Origin: Segatella buccae ATCC 33574
GTDB lineage: Bacteria; Bacteroidota; Bacteroidia; Bacteroidales; Bacteroidaceae
Reading direction: 5' to 3'
DNA: 64,000 nucleotides
NCBI RefSeq assembly: GCF_000184945.1
Contig: NZ_GL586311.1
Location: 3,124,525 to 3,188,524 of the forward strand
This document shows, one piece after another, positions 44,514 to 53,753 of this stretch; position 1 is the stretch's first letter, and the number at the start of each line of letters is the position of its first letter. The notes beneath the pieces were generated by a model. It was not told the DNA's origin. It worked only from the letters and a program-made list of their open reading frames with translations, and ran no database searches. The position numbers and the translations under genes were made by a program.

Positions 44514-45632
44514 ATGAATATCAAACAGACCATATTGTCCCTTTCTCTTGTATTCCTGCCCATCTGCGCGATGGCGCAAAAGATCACTCTCGGCTCGTGT
44601 ACCACGCGTGACGGGGGGCAATACAAGGGCGAAATGGTGTCAGGTAAGCCCAACGGTAAGGGCAACACCGTATTTGCCAACGGCGACACCTACGAGGGAG
44701 AATACGTGAAAGGCCGGCGGGAGGGCTACGGCATCTACACTTTTTCCGACGGAGAGAAATATGAAGGGCAGTGGTTTCAAGACCAGCAGCACGGCAAGGG
44801 CACTTATTATTTCATGAACAACAACAAGTATGTGGGCCTGTGGTTCCGCGACTATCAGCAGGGGCACGGGGTGATGTACTACTACAATGGCGACCGCTAC
44901 GACGGTGAGTGGTTTCAGGACAAGCGGCAGGGCAAAGGCACCTACACTTTTTCCAATGGAGCCTACTACCGCGGCCAGTGGCTCGACGACATGAAAAACG
45001 GCAAGGGCTTCTTCGACTGGGGCGACGGCACTACCTACGACGGCCAATGGGCCAACAACCAACGCTCGGGCAAGGGCACCAACAAATATGCCGACGGCGA
45101 TGTCTACGTGGGTGACTGGCGCGACGACATACAGAACGGCAAAGGTATCTACAAGTTCCGTAACGGGGATGTCTACGAGGGCGACTACGCACAAGGCGAG
45201 CGCACGGGACTGGGCATCTTCCGCTACGCCAACGGCGACAAATACACCGGCCACTTCCAAGAAGGGATGAAAGACGGTCAAGGGACACTGACGTGGAAAA
45301 ACGGTGACTCCTACGTGGGGTTGTGGAAAAACGACCGACAGAACGGGTTGGGCAAGCTGACCAAGCACAACGGTGACATATTTGAGGGTAACTTCAAGGA
45401 TGGGAAGGTGGAAGGAGAGGTGATCATCCACTATGCTGACGGCAGCAAGTTTAAGGGTGTCTACCGTGGCGGAAAGCGTAACGGGGCTGCCATAGAGGAG
45501 AGCAAAGACGGAAAGCGTTTTGAGGGCTCCTATGTGAACGACCGCCGCGAAGGGAAGTTTGTCGAAAAAGACCGCAACGGGAAAATCACGGCACGAGGGA
45601 CTTATGAAAACGGCAGGAGGTTTGAGGATTGA
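44514..45632 (+). CDS. Exported MORN-repeat protein (14 repeats)
   Basis: A signal peptide (MNIKQTILSLSLVFLPICAM, cleavage near MAQ) is followed by 14 consecutive 23-residue MORN repeats from about residue 34 to 355, plus a partial one. Each fits NGDxYxGxWxxxxxxGxGxY. The repeats are unusually regular in the first eleven and decay near the end (GSKFKGVYRGGKRNGAAIEE). MORN hairpins form elongated scaffolds; the partner here is unknown. The predicted location is periplasm or outer surface. It is apparently monocistronic. Confidence 0.88.
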   Translation: MNIKQTILSLSLVFLPICAMAQKITLGSCTTRDGGQYKGEMVSGKPNGKGNTVFANGDTYEGEYVKGRREGYGIYTFSDGEKYEGQWFQDQQHGKGTYYFMNNNKYVGLWFRDYQQGHGVMYYYNGDRYDGEWFQDKRQGKGTYTFSNGAYYRGQWLDDMKNGKGFFDWGDGTTYDGQWANNQRSGKGTNKYADGDVYVGDWRDDIQNGKGIYKFRNGDVYEGDYAQGERTGLGIFRYANGDKYTGHFQEGMKDGQGTLTWKNGDSYVGLWKNDRQNGLGKLTKHNGDIFEGNFKDGKVEGEVIIHYADGSKFKGVYRGGKRNGAAIEESKDGKRFEGSYVNDRREGKFVEKDRNGKITARGTYENGRRFED

Positions 45633-45634
45633 AG

Positions 45635-45667
45635 AAGCCTCCCCCGGCCCCTCCGAAGGAGGGGAGT
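45635..45667 (+). repeat. 33-bp GC-rich hairpin repeat, copy 1
   Basis: aagcctcccccggcc followed by cctccgaaggaggggagt matches 51221-51253 at 32 of 33 positions. The cccctccgaaggagggg core can form a tight hairpin. The following 45668-45885 has more ccccctaa-type tracts and a ccacctaacacccaccacct tract, and no gene. Confidence 0.65.
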
Positions 45668-45913
45668 GCCTTGCGGGACAAAGGCCGTCTAAAGCCCTCT
45701 AAGTTAGCAGGATAAGCCCCCTAAATTAGGAGGTGGGGGCTGAACAAGCAACACGGAACAAGTTACTCCCCAGCTGGCCAAGCCCCCTAAGTTTTGAGGC
45801 TGAACAAGAAATCTCGTCGAGTCTGTAGGGCTCACACTTCCGGCTCGTCATTCACCACCTAACACCCACCACCTATCACCTATAAATTAAATAACTAAAA
45901 ATAAGAAATCATT

Positions 45914-46357
45914 ATGGTTGTAGACACATTAGACAATTTAGAAAAGTATGTTTCCCTCAACCCGCTGTTTCCCGAAGTGGTGAAGTTCATCCGCGAGAAC
46001 GACTTGGCCCGGCTTGAGCCGGGGAAACATGTCATCAAAGACAACGACCTCTTCGTCAACATACAGGTGGCACACGCCAAGAGCGAGGGCGAAGCCGTGT
46101 TTGAGACCCATCGCCGCATGCTCGATATTCAGATTCCCCTCAACGCCTGTGAAGCCTACGGGTACACGCCGCTGGCCCGTCTGCCAGAGGCCGACTACAA
46201 CGAGGAGAAAGACGTGACGAAATATCCCGGTGCCAAGGCCGAGACGCTTGTGAAATGCCGGCCGGGAGAGTTTGCCATCTTCTGGCCCCAAGACGGCCAC
46301 CAGCCCTGCATCGGCGAGGGCGACATATTGAAAGCAATCTTTAAAGTCAAAGCATGA
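45914..46357 (+). CDS. YhcH/YjgK/YiaL family protein
   Basis: This 147-aa cupin-like beta-barrel protein belongs to the family linked to sialic acid and other sugar metabolism. Family marks are HVIKDNDLFVNIQ, FETHRRMLDIQI, GYTPLA and the metal-ligand-rich end GEFAIFWPQDGHQPCIGEG. Its stop overlaps the start of the branching-enzyme gene by 4 bp (ATGA), so they are translationally coupled. The exact substrate is unknown. Confidence 0.88.
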   Translation: MVVDTLDNLEKYVSLNPLFPEVVKFIRENDLARLEPGKHVIKDNDLFVNIQVAHAKSEGEAVFETHRRMLDIQIPLNACEAYGYTPLARLPEADYNEEKDVTKYPGAKAETLVKCRPGEFAIFWPQDGHQPCIGEGDILKAIFKVKA

Positions 46358-48390
46358 AAACAATGAGAAAGGAGACTACCCCCCAGCACATAGGAATCGT
46401 GGCCCACGATCCCTATCTGGAACCGTTTGAAGACGCTATCCGCGGTCGCCACGAGCATGCCTTGTGGAAACTCGACCAACTCACGAATGGCGGCAAGATG
46501 AAACTGAGCGACTTCGCCAATGGCCATGCCTACTACGGCCTGCACAAACTCTCAAGGGGGTGGGTGTTCCGCGAGTGGGCACCCAATGCCACCGACCTCT
46601 ATCTGGTGGGCGACTTCAACGACTGGAAAGAGAACGACCGCTATCGCGCCCACCGTATCGAAGGCACCGGAAACTGGGAGTTGAAACTCTCCGAAAAAGC
46701 CCTTAAACACGGCGACCTCTACAAGATGCGCGTGCGCTGGAACGGTGGCGAGGGCGAGCGCATACCTGCTTGGACGCGCCGCGTGGTGCAGGACGAGGAG
46801 ACCAAGATATTCTCCGCACAGGTGTGGAATCCCGAGAGACCATACGTCTGGAAGAAGACTTCCTTCAAGCCCAAGCGCACACCGCTGCTCATCTACGAAT
46901 GCCACATCGGCATGGGGCAGGATGCCGAGAAGGTGGGCAGCTATCGTGAGTTCCGTGAGAATGTGTTGCCCCGCATTATCAAGGACGGCTACAACTGCAT
47001 TCAGATTATGGCCATTCAGGAACATCCTTACTACGGTTCCTTCGGCTATCATGTGAGCAGTTTCTTCGCGGCGTCAAGTCGCTTCGGAACGCCCGAAGAA
47101 CTCAAGGAGCTGATTGACGAAGCGCACAGAAAGGGCGTGGCCGTGATTATGGACATCGTACACTCCCATGCCGTGAAAAACGAGGTGGAGGGACTGGGCA
47201 ATCTGGCCGGCGACCCCAACCAGTTCTTCTATCCCGGCGACCGCCACGAGCATCCGGCCTGGGACTCGCTCTGTTTCGACTACGGCAAAAACGAGGTGGT
47301 ACACTTCCTGCTCTCCAACTGCAAGTATTGGTTGGACGAGTTCCACTTCGACGGTTTCCGCTTCGACGGTGTCACTTCCATGCTCTATTACAGTCATGGG
47401 TTGGGGGAGGCTTTCACGAACTACGGCGACTATTTCAACGGCCATCAAGACGACAATGCCATCTGCTATCTCACGTTGGCCAACAAGCTCATCCATGAGG
47501 TGAATCCCAACGCCATCACCATCGCCGAGGAGGTGAGCGGGATGCCCGGACTGGCTGCCCGTTTCGAAGACGGCGGCTACGGCTTCGACTACCGCATGGC
47601 GATGAACATACCCGACTATTGGATCAAGATCATCAAGGAACTGCCCGACGAGCAATGGAAGCCCAGCAGCATTTTCTGGGAGGTGAAAAACCGCCGTGCC
47701 GACGAGCGCACCATCTCCTATTGCGAGAGCCATGACCAGGCGTTGGTGGGCGACAAGACCATTATCTTCCGTCTCATCGATGCCGACATGTACTGGCATT
47801 TCCGCAAGGGCGACGAGAACGAGCCGGCCCGCCGGGGCATAGCCTTGCACAAGATGATAAGGCTCGTGACGGCGGCGGCCATCAACGGCGGCTATCTCAA
47901 CTTCATGGGCAACGAATTCGGACACCCCGAATGGATTGACTTCCCCCGCGAGGGCAACGGCTGGAGCTACAAGTATGCACGCCGCCAATGGAACCTTGTC
48001 GACAACAAGGAGTTGTGCTATCACTGGCTCGGCGACTTCGATCGCGAAATGCTGAGCGTCATCAAGAGCCAGCGCAACTTCAACAACACGCCCGTACAGG
48101 AGATTTGGCACGACGACGGCGACCAGGTGCTGGCCTTCATGCGTGGCGACCTGATATTTGTGTTCAACTTCTCGCCCGTGCGCTCCTTCACCGACTATGG
48201 ATTCCTTGTGCCCACGGGCAGCTACGAGGTGGTGCTCGATACCGACAACAAGTGCTTTGGCGGCAACGGCTTCAACGACGACTCGGTGGTGCATCTCACC
48301 AACTTCGATCCGCTCTATGTGGCCGACCGCAAGGAGTGGCTCAAGCTCTATCTGCCTGCACGCAGTGCACTCGTGTTGAGAAAAAACTGA
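46354..48390 (+). CDS. glgB: 1,4-alpha-glucan branching enzyme, eukaryote-like (GH13)
   Basis: It introduces alpha-1,6 branches into glycogen. An N-terminal CBM48 (FREWAPNATDLYLVGDFNDW) precedes the GH13 barrel. Motifs are DIVHSHAVKN (region I), GFRFDGVTSMLY (region II, nucleophile Asp), ITIAEEVSG (region III, acid/base Glu) and SYCESHDQ (region IV). The YYSHGLGEAF and GYGFDYRMAM segments are closer to eukaryotic GBE1 than to E. coli GlgB. The length (678 aa) fits that branch. An alternative ATG lies at 46363. Confidence 0.88.
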   Translation: MKTMRKETTPQHIGIVAHDPYLEPFEDAIRGRHEHALWKLDQLTNGGKMKLSDFANGHAYYGLHKLSRGWVFREWAPNATDLYLVGDFNDWKENDRYRAHRIEGTGNWELKLSEKALKHGDLYKMRVRWNGGEGERIPAWTRRVVQDEETKIFSAQVWNPERPYVWKKTSFKPKRTPLLIYECHIGMGQDAEKVGSYREFRENVLPRIIKDGYNCIQIMAIQEHPYYGSFGYHVSSFFAASSRFGTPEELKELIDEAHRKGVAVIMDIVHSHAVKNEVEGLGNLAGDPNQFFYPGDRHEHPAWDSLCFDYGKNEVVHFLLSNCKYWLDEFHFDGFRFDGVTSMLYYSHGLGEAFTNYGDYFNGHQDDNAICYLTLANKLIHEVNPNAITIAEEVSGMPGLAARFEDGGYGFDYRMAMNIPDYWIKIIKELPDEQWKPSSIFWEVKNRRADERTISYCESHDQALVGDKTIIFRLIDADMYWHFRKGDENEPARRGIALHKMIRLVTAAAINGGYLNFMGNEFGHPEWIDFPREGNGWSYKYARRQWNLVDNKELCYHWLGDFDREMLSVIKSQRNFNNTPVQEIWHDDGDQVLAFMRGDLIFVFNFSPVRSFTDYGFLVPTGSYEVVLDTDNKCFGGNGFNDDSVVHLTNFDPLYVADRKEWLKLYLPARSALVLRKN

Positions 48391-48525
48391 ACTTAGTATT
48401 CCTCTTGTGCGGGGCATGGAGAAAAGGTCGGCCGTGGGGAGAAGACAACCCGCGGCAGATCTGCCTCGCACGACATTCAACAAACTTAGCGGCACGTATT
48501 CTTCTTCAGACGCGCCTTGAAGCCA

Positions 48526-49671
48526 ATGACTTTTAATATCAAGAATAGCACAGCTGCCATGAGGATGGCCTGTGCTATTGTTTTTGTGGTTTTCACCTTC
48601 CTCTTCGTCTACGACTATCAGACCGACTTGATAGCCTACACCCAACATGTGCTCTCCCGGGGGGCTACGACCTACAACCGCATTGTGGGTGCAGTGGTCA
48701 TCACGCTGGCACTCACGCTGCTCAGTGTGGGTGTGCGGGCCGTGTTGAAGCTGCGTGCCCGCTTCCATGCCCTCGTCTATTTCCCTTCGCTGCTTCTTCT
48801 GGCCCTGCTTGCAGGGGGACAAACCGATGGAGCCGGCGACCTTTCTTTCGGTTTCTGGATGTGGGCGTTTCCCCTGTCTTTGGTCGTCTATGCAGGGGTG
48901 TTGTTTTTCTGCCACGGCATTCTCAACCTGCACATCGATATCAGTCAAGACCGGTGGTACTCGCAAATGATGTGGGAGAACATGCTGCTATTGCTCTTGC
49001 AGTTTGCTTTCACGGTGGGCATAAGCAACCACGATGATGTGTTCCACGAACAGTTGTGTGCCGAACGATTGCTGGCCGAAGGTCACCATGAGGAGGCCCT
49101 TGATGCCTGTTCGCGGATAGCCGCCCCCGACACTGTGCTCACCTGTCTGCGGGCGATGGCCCTCTCGCGCATGGGGACGCTCGGCGAGCGCATGTTTGAG
49201 AAACCTGTCACCGGCGGCAGCACTGCCTTGCAGCCCGACGGACACGCCGTGCGGTTGGCCATGCTCCCTGCCGACAGTTTCTATTGCTACGTGGGTAAGC
49301 GTCCCATGCGCCCCATGTCCACCATCGGCTATCTGCACTTCCTTGAGCGCCACCACCTTGCCCGCCGGCCTGCGGCCGACTATCTGCTTACGGCCTGCCT
49401 GCTCGACAAAGACCTCGACGGGTTTGTCTCGACCGTGGGCCGCTATTACAAGGTAGACAGTCTGCTTCCCAAGCACTATCGTGAGGCCCTCACACTCTAC
49501 ACCCACACCCGTTCGACTCCGCGATTGGTCTATCACAACAACGTGATGGATGCTGATTTTCAGGATTATCAGGCCCTCGAACGCAAGTTTCCCGACAAGC
49601 GGGAACGCCAAACGGCACTGCGTGCAACCTATGGCAACACCTATTGGTATTACTGGCAGTACGGCCGCTAA
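48526..49671 (+). CDS. DUF6057-like membrane protein
   Basis: This 381-aa protein has about four N-terminal membrane helices within residues 10-165 (ACAIVFVVFTFLFVYDYQ, VVITLALTLLSVG, PSLLLLALLAGG, SLVVYAGVLFFCHGIL). A soluble helical part follows, with tetratricopeptide-like spacing (EQLCAERLLAEGHHEEALD, CLRAMALSRMG). The QHVLSRGATTYNR segment recalls DUF6057. Function is unknown. ATG 48526 is chosen; a TTG at 48517 would add three residues. Confidence 0.7.
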   Translation: MTFNIKNSTAAMRMACAIVFVVFTFLFVYDYQTDLIAYTQHVLSRGATTYNRIVGAVVITLALTLLSVGVRAVLKLRARFHALVYFPSLLLLALLAGGQTDGAGDLSFGFWMWAFPLSLVVYAGVLFFCHGILNLHIDISQDRWYSQMMWENMLLLLLQFAFTVGISNHDDVFHEQLCAERLLAEGHHEEALDACSRIAAPDTVLTCLRAMALSRMGTLGERMFEKPVTGGSTALQPDGHAVRLAMLPADSFYCYVGKRPMRPMSTIGYLHFLERHHLARRPAADYLLTACLLDKDLDGFVSTVGRYYKVDSLLPKHYREALTLYTHTRSTPRLVYHNNVMDADFQDYQALERKFPDKRERQTALRATYGNTYWYYWQYGR

Positions 49672-49786
49672 AACATTCAAAAATTGAAATATTCAGAGAT
49701 GTAAAAGGGAGCGGACAAGATGCAAAAGGTGATATATGCAAAGATGGAAGGGGATCACAGGCATCCCGCACCTTTCTCTGTGTCCG

Positions 49787-50278
49787 TCAGAGCACGGCCA
49801 TTGCTATGCGGGCACATGCCTCCGCATCGGCCAAGGCGTGGTGGTGGCAGGTGAGGTCGTAGCCACATGCTGCCGCCACGGTCTGTAACTGGTGGTTGGG
49901 CAGGTGGGGAAAGACACGGCGCGCCGTGCGCAACGTATCATAGAAACGATAGTCGGGATAGTCCATTTGGTAACAACGGAAGACGGCTTTCAGGCAACTC
50001 TCGTCAAACGGACTGTTATGGGCTACGAGCGGCAGGTCGCCGATGAGTTCCGTTATCCGCTCCCACACGTGGGGGAAGACGGGAGCAGTCTCGGTGTCGG
50101 CTTGCGTGAGTCCGTGTACACGCGTACACCAATAGGTGTAGTAGTTGGGCTCGGGTTGTATGAGTGAGTAGAAAGAGTCGGCAATCACCCCGTCTCTCAC
50201 CACCACGACCCCCACGCTGCACACGCTCGTGCGTTCGCTGTTGGCTGTCTCAAAGTCTATCGCTGCAAAATTGTTCAT
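49787..50278 (-). CDS. DnaQ-like 3'-5' exonuclease
   Basis: This 163-aa DEDDh-type exonuclease has Asp8 and Glu10 in AAIDFETANSE, Asp in LVAHNSPFDESCL and the final His/Asp in HHALADAEACARIA. It resembles the proofreading-like exonuclease domain found alone in many bacteria, and probably acts on single-stranded DNA or RNA. It follows the DMT transporter gene by 11 bp on the same strand, so co-transcription is likely. Confidence 0.9.
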   Translation of the reverse strand: MNNFAAIDFETANSERTSVCSVGVVVVRDGVIADSFYSLIQPEPNYYTYWCTRVHGLTQADTETAPVFPHVWERITELIGDLPLVAHNSPFDESCLKAVFRCYQMDYPDYRFYDTLRTARRVFPHLPNHQLQTVAAACGYDLTCHHHALADAEACARIAMAVL

Positions 50279-50289
50279 GCTTCATCCAC

Positions 50290-51165
50290 TTATTTGTTTG
50301 CCAAAAACACCCCGGTGAGAATCATCGCCGACCCCACACCAGCCATCCAAGTCATGGGCTCATTGAGCACCAACGCACTCGCCACAACGGTGGTCACAGG
50401 GTTGAGATACACATAATTGGAAGCTTTGAGTGCTCCGAGTTTCTTGATGGAAAGACTCCAAAGCGCAAAGCACAGAAACGAGGCCACGACACCCAAAAAC
50501 AGCAGGTTGCCCCAAATTTCAGGCCTGAGCAGTCCCGACAGGGGGAATGTCCACGGGGTGACGGCAAAGAAAGGAAGCATCGTCACCAGTCCGTAGAAGA
50601 ACACCTTGCGCGTGATGAACACGGCACTGTATCGCCGGCTCACGCCTTTCATCAATATGCTGTATATCGCCCAGCACACGGCAGCTGCCAGTGCAAGAAG
50701 GTCGCCCAGCGGATTGAGCTGTAACACGAAATGTCCGTTGAAGATGACGAGTCCCACGCCGGTCAATGCCAGCGTAGAACCGAGAAAGAGGGGCCATGTC
50801 ATTTTCTCCTCGCGGAAGAGCACCATGGCCATCATCACGGTGATGAGCGGAGCCGTACACACGATGAACGACACGTTGTTGACATAGCTGATGCCCACCG
50901 CCATGTTCTCAGAGACGAAGTAGAGCGAACCGCCCGTGAGTCCGAGCAGCACCATCCGCCCCTCGTCCCGCAGGTTGTCGGCCATGAGCCGGCGGGGGGA
51001 GATAAACCAGATGCAGATATAAGCCAACAGAAATCTCAATGTGAAGATCTCTGCCGGTGTCATGCCGTGGAGGATAAGCACCTTGCTGTTGACGAATGTT
51101 CCACCCCAAATCAGCACCACTATGGCGGCGAGGAGGTGATAGCCTAAGTTCTTGGTTACTCGCAT
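50290..51165 (-). CDS. DMT-superfamily (EamA) transporter
   Basis: This 291-aa inner-membrane transporter has ten predicted helices in two EamA repeats. It starts LGYHLLAAIVVLIWGGTFVN; the second repeat starts LLALAAAVCWAIYSILMK. The terminal helix ends TGVFLANK. The substrate is unknown; the family exports amino acids and other metabolites. ATG 51165 is chosen because the promoter -7 box (51173-51180) lies just upstream; an in-frame ATG further up would overlap the promoter. Confidence 0.88.
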   Translation of the reverse strand: MRVTKNLGYHLLAAIVVLIWGGTFVNSKVLILHGMTPAEIFTLRFLLAYICIWFISPRRLMADNLRDEGRMVLLGLTGGSLYFVSENMAVGISYVNNVSFIVCTAPLITVMMAMVLFREEKMTWPLFLGSTLALTGVGLVIFNGHFVLQLNPLGDLLALAAAVCWAIYSILMKGVSRRYSAVFITRKVFFYGLVTMLPFFAVTPWTFPLSGLLRPEIWGNLLFLGVVASFLCFALWSLSIKKLGALKASNYVYLNPVTTVVASALVLNEPMTWMAGVGSAMILTGVFLANK

Positions 51166-51172
51166 TTCGGTG

Positions 51173-51203
51173 CAAAAGTACAAAAATAATCCATATTTTA
51201 CAA
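51173..51203 (-). promoter_or_regulatory. Promoter of the DMT transporter gene
   Basis: On the minus strand, the -7 TACTTTTG is at 51173-51180 and the -33 TTG at 51201-51203, with a 20-bp spacer. It implies a near-leaderless transcript. Confidence 0.6.
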
Positions 51204-51220
51204 ACAAAGAGGGGGAAAGA

Positions 51221-51253
51221 AAGCCTCCCCCGGCCTCTCCGAAGGAGGGGAGT
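51221..51253 (+). repeat. 33-bp GC-rich hairpin repeat, copy 2
   Basis: It matches 45635-45667 with one difference (c to t at the sixteenth base). It lies in the 51166-52062 gap, which has no credible gene. Confidence 0.65.
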
Positions 51254-51499
51254 ACCCGGCGGAAGAAAGCCTGCTAAGAATCACACCAACCCTTAAAGGA
51301 GGCTTTCGAACCCTGCGAAAGGATAGGTGTTTCACGAAGATTTATGCGTTCTTTCGCATCACTTGCCGGCAAAAGCAGCAAGAAAGGTGGAGCTGTCGAC
51401 GGATGATGGGGAGAACTTCGGATAGAGTAATTGTCAAACGATTTGTTCGTTTTCGGGCTCTCTGCTTGCAATATTCTTGGCAGACAACCCACTCGGTGC

Positions 51500-51830
51500 A
51501 AATAAGCGAATTTTAGCAATGTTTCCAAAGTGCTGGTAATCAGTCGTTTGAATTTTATTGACACCGAGTTGGGGATAAAAATGGGCTTCAACGGGCCCAA
51601 ACGGAATTGCAAACGGGCCACGGTTGCATCGCAACTGTGGCCCGTTCTGTTTCCAACTGCGGCTCTTTTGCAAGTTCGGAGAGCCCGAATAAGGAAACCG
51701 GTGGACTTTTAGGGTGGCTTAAAGCCGGTTTTCCATTCTGGTTGGGAAGTTTTGGTGGAGATGTTTCTGTTAAGATTATTCGCTATTGTCCGGCAACCTG
51801 CGGAGATACCTTTCACCGGTTTTGTGAGCG
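51500..51830 (-). repeat. Dispersed repeat family B, copy 2
   Basis: The reverse complement of 62545-62880 aligns over most of its length. Shared blocks are ggtaatcagtcgtttgaatt, gggcccaaacgg, ggtggactttt, ttctggttgg, gttaagattattcgctat and tgcggagatacctttcacc. The centre (51612-51646) forms a long hairpin, aacgggccacggttgc/gcaactgtggcccgtt, that is absent from the other copies. No protein is evident. Confidence 0.7.
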
Positions 51831-51938
51831 TATGGCCATCCCCCATCATGCTCTCTTTCAAATAGCTACTGTTCCGAGACGATTGCATGGCATATCATTC
51901 GGGAATGGGAGGTGGAAAATAAAGTATCAGATAATACA

Positions 51939-51967
51939 TTGTTTTTGGTTTTTTATGCTTATCTTTG
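51939..51967 (+). promoter_or_regulatory. Promoter of the rhodanese gene
   Basis: The -33 TTG is at 51939-51941 and the -7 TATCTTTG at 51960-51967, with an 18-bp spacer. It lies about 95 nt upstream of the start codon. Confidence 0.55.
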
Positions 51968-52062
51968 CAGTCAAGAGTTGTGTAAATAGATATAATCAAA
52001 GAAAAAGTCGATATCCTTTCAAGATTTGACTACTAAGTAACACATAAACAATTAGAGAACGC

Positions 52063-52452
52063 ATGAAAAATAAGCTGAGAACTACCATGATGGGAGTCGC
52101 ATGTGCCGTTTTTGGGGCATGTGCGCAAAAAGGAAACGTAGTGAATGTAAACGCCAACGAGTTTGAGGGTATGCTTGCCTCAGACGGAGTGCAACTGGTG
52201 GATGTCCGCACGCAAGGTGAATATGATGGCGGGCACATTGGTGGTGCGCTGAACATTGATGTGAAAAGCCCTGACTTTAAGGCGAAAGCCATGGACTTGC
52301 TTGATCCTTCCAAAAAGGCATTGGTGTATTGCAGGTCCGGTCGCCGAAGTTTGGAGGCTGCCGGTATTTTGGTGAATGCCGGCTTCAAAGTCGTGAATCT
52401 TAAAGGGGGTATCCTTGAGTGGGAGGATGCCTGCAAACCGATAAAGAAATGA
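52063..52452 (+). CDS. Rhodanese-domain lipoprotein
   Basis: This 129-aa single-domain rhodanese is exported. The signal peptide ends in the lipobox VFGAC (Cys20). The domain shows LVDVRTQGEYDGGHIGGALN, the active-site loop VYCRSGRRS with the persulfide Cys, and a final VVNLKGGILEWE. Likely sulfur transfer or redox function in the periplasm. It stands alone between a promoter and a strong hairpin. Confidence 0.88.
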   Translation: MKNKLRTTMMGVACAVFGACAQKGNVVNVNANEFEGMLASDGVQLVDVRTQGEYDGGHIGGALNIDVKSPDFKAKAMDLLDPSKKALVYCRSGRRSLEAAGILVNAGFKVVNLKGGILEWEDACKPIKK

Positions 52453-52528
52453 TGGATAAATGAGTTTTTCCGTCATCGAATGCAATAGAAAAACTCGCGA
52501 AAAATTTTAAAGGACATACTATAAGAAT

Positions 52529-52570
52529 CCCCCGTTGGGCATCCTCCAACTGAGGGATATCCAACGGGGG
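52529..52570. terminator. Strong hairpin after the rhodanese gene
   Basis: A 10-bp perfect stem cccccgttgg (52529-52538) / ccaacggggg (52561-52570) encloses a second small hairpin, but there is no T run on either side. It may end both the rhodanese and the convergent mltG transcripts. Confidence 0.5.
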
Positions 52571-52694
52571 GACTCTTGGGGTGGTTATATTTTAGAAGCG
52601 ACTGCTCTTATCTTCTGTAGCTTTGTGTTTTCAACGACACGGGAGGTTTGTTATTTCAGTTTCTAAAACAGTTCCTTGCTTGCGTTTCCATCTG

Positions 52695-53741
52695 TCATTT
52701 GATGCCCCGCTCGTTGAGAGCTTTAGAATATTTGGAAGCATTTTGTAAATGCTCTTCGTAGGTCTCGGCAAAATTGTGCGTGCCGCTGAAATCCTCTTTC
52801 GCGCACATATAGAGATAGTTGTGATGCACGCGATTGAGCACGGCATCGATGCCGGCCACCGACGGTATGCGTATCGGACCGGGAGGCAGACCGGCATTGC
52901 GGTAGGTGTTGTAGGGACTGTTGATGGAAAGCAGATTGTGGTAGATGCGCTTGAGTTCGAAACGGTGCCATGCAAACTTGATGGTGGGGTCGGCCTGAAG
53001 GGGCATTCCCTCGGGATACTTGGCGTTGCGCAGCATCAACCGGTTGTAGTACATGCCTGCTATCATAGGCTTCTCGGCATCGTTGGCCGTCTCTTCATCA
53101 ATGATGCTGGCCAATGTCACCACTTGCTCGGGGGTGAGTTTCAGTGCTTCGGCCTTTTCTGTGCGCTCGGCGTTCCAGAAGTTGCGGTTTTCTTTCTTCA
53201 TACGCTCCAGAAACTTTGCAAGGGAAGTGTTCCAATAAATGTCGTAAGTTTCGGGAATGAAGAGGCAGGCGATGGTGGTCGTGTCGTAGCCCAACGCACG
53301 GCAGGTGTCGGGATTGTGGAGAGCTGTGGCGATGGTGGCCGAGTCGAGCATGAGGTGTTTGGACACCTCGGCTGCCAGCCTATCCACTGTGCGCACGGAA
53401 GGGATAGTGAGGTTGACCGGTTCCTGCATACCATTCTTGAGGTTGCGGAACACCCGGAAGGCACCTTCTCCCGCTTTCACGGCATAGCGTCCTGTGCGGA
53501 TATTGTCGGCGTATGAACTGTGACGTACGAGCGTGTGGAAACCCTGCATCTGATATTCACGGGCAAACGGCTGCAACTTATTGTAGACGGAATCGATGGT
53601 GTCGTCGTTGTCAATGTAGATATACTGGGTCTCGGTGTTGAGCGAGAGTGCCGCAAAAAAATAGTAGTAGACTATGCCGACGATGATGGCCAGCAGAGCG
53701 ATGGCAGCGAGGGTGTAACGATGGGTTGTTGCTTTATTCAT
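52695..53741 (-). CDS. mltG: Endolytic murein transglycosylase MltG
   Basis: This inner-membrane enzyme cleaves nascent peptidoglycan and is thought to end glycan strands. One membrane helix is at about 10-31. The YceG domain has IDSVYNKLQPFAR and FIPETYDIYWN. The catalytic motif is LASIIDEETA with Glu at about 217-218. PLQADPTIKFA and the final AGLPPGPIRIPS, HNFAETYEEH are also family marks. The length (348 aa) is normal. It is 12 bp downstream of the YggS gene. Confidence 0.92.
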   Translation of the reverse strand: MNKATTHRYTLAAIALLAIIVGIVYYYFFAALSLNTETQYIYIDNDDTIDSVYNKLQPFAREYQMQGFHTLVRHSSYADNIRTGRYAVKAGEGAFRVFRNLKNGMQEPVNLTIPSVRTVDRLAAEVSKHLMLDSATIATALHNPDTCRALGYDTTTIACLFIPETYDIYWNTSLAKFLERMKKENRNFWNAERTEKAEALKLTPEQVVTLASIIDEETANDAEKPMIAGMYYNRLMLRNAKYPEGMPLQADPTIKFAWHRFELKRIYHNLLSINSPYNTYRNAGLPPGPIRIPSVAGIDAVLNRVHHNYLYMCAKEDFSGTHNFAETYEEHLQNASKYSKALNERGIK

Positions 53742-53753
53742 GTTGAATCTCCT

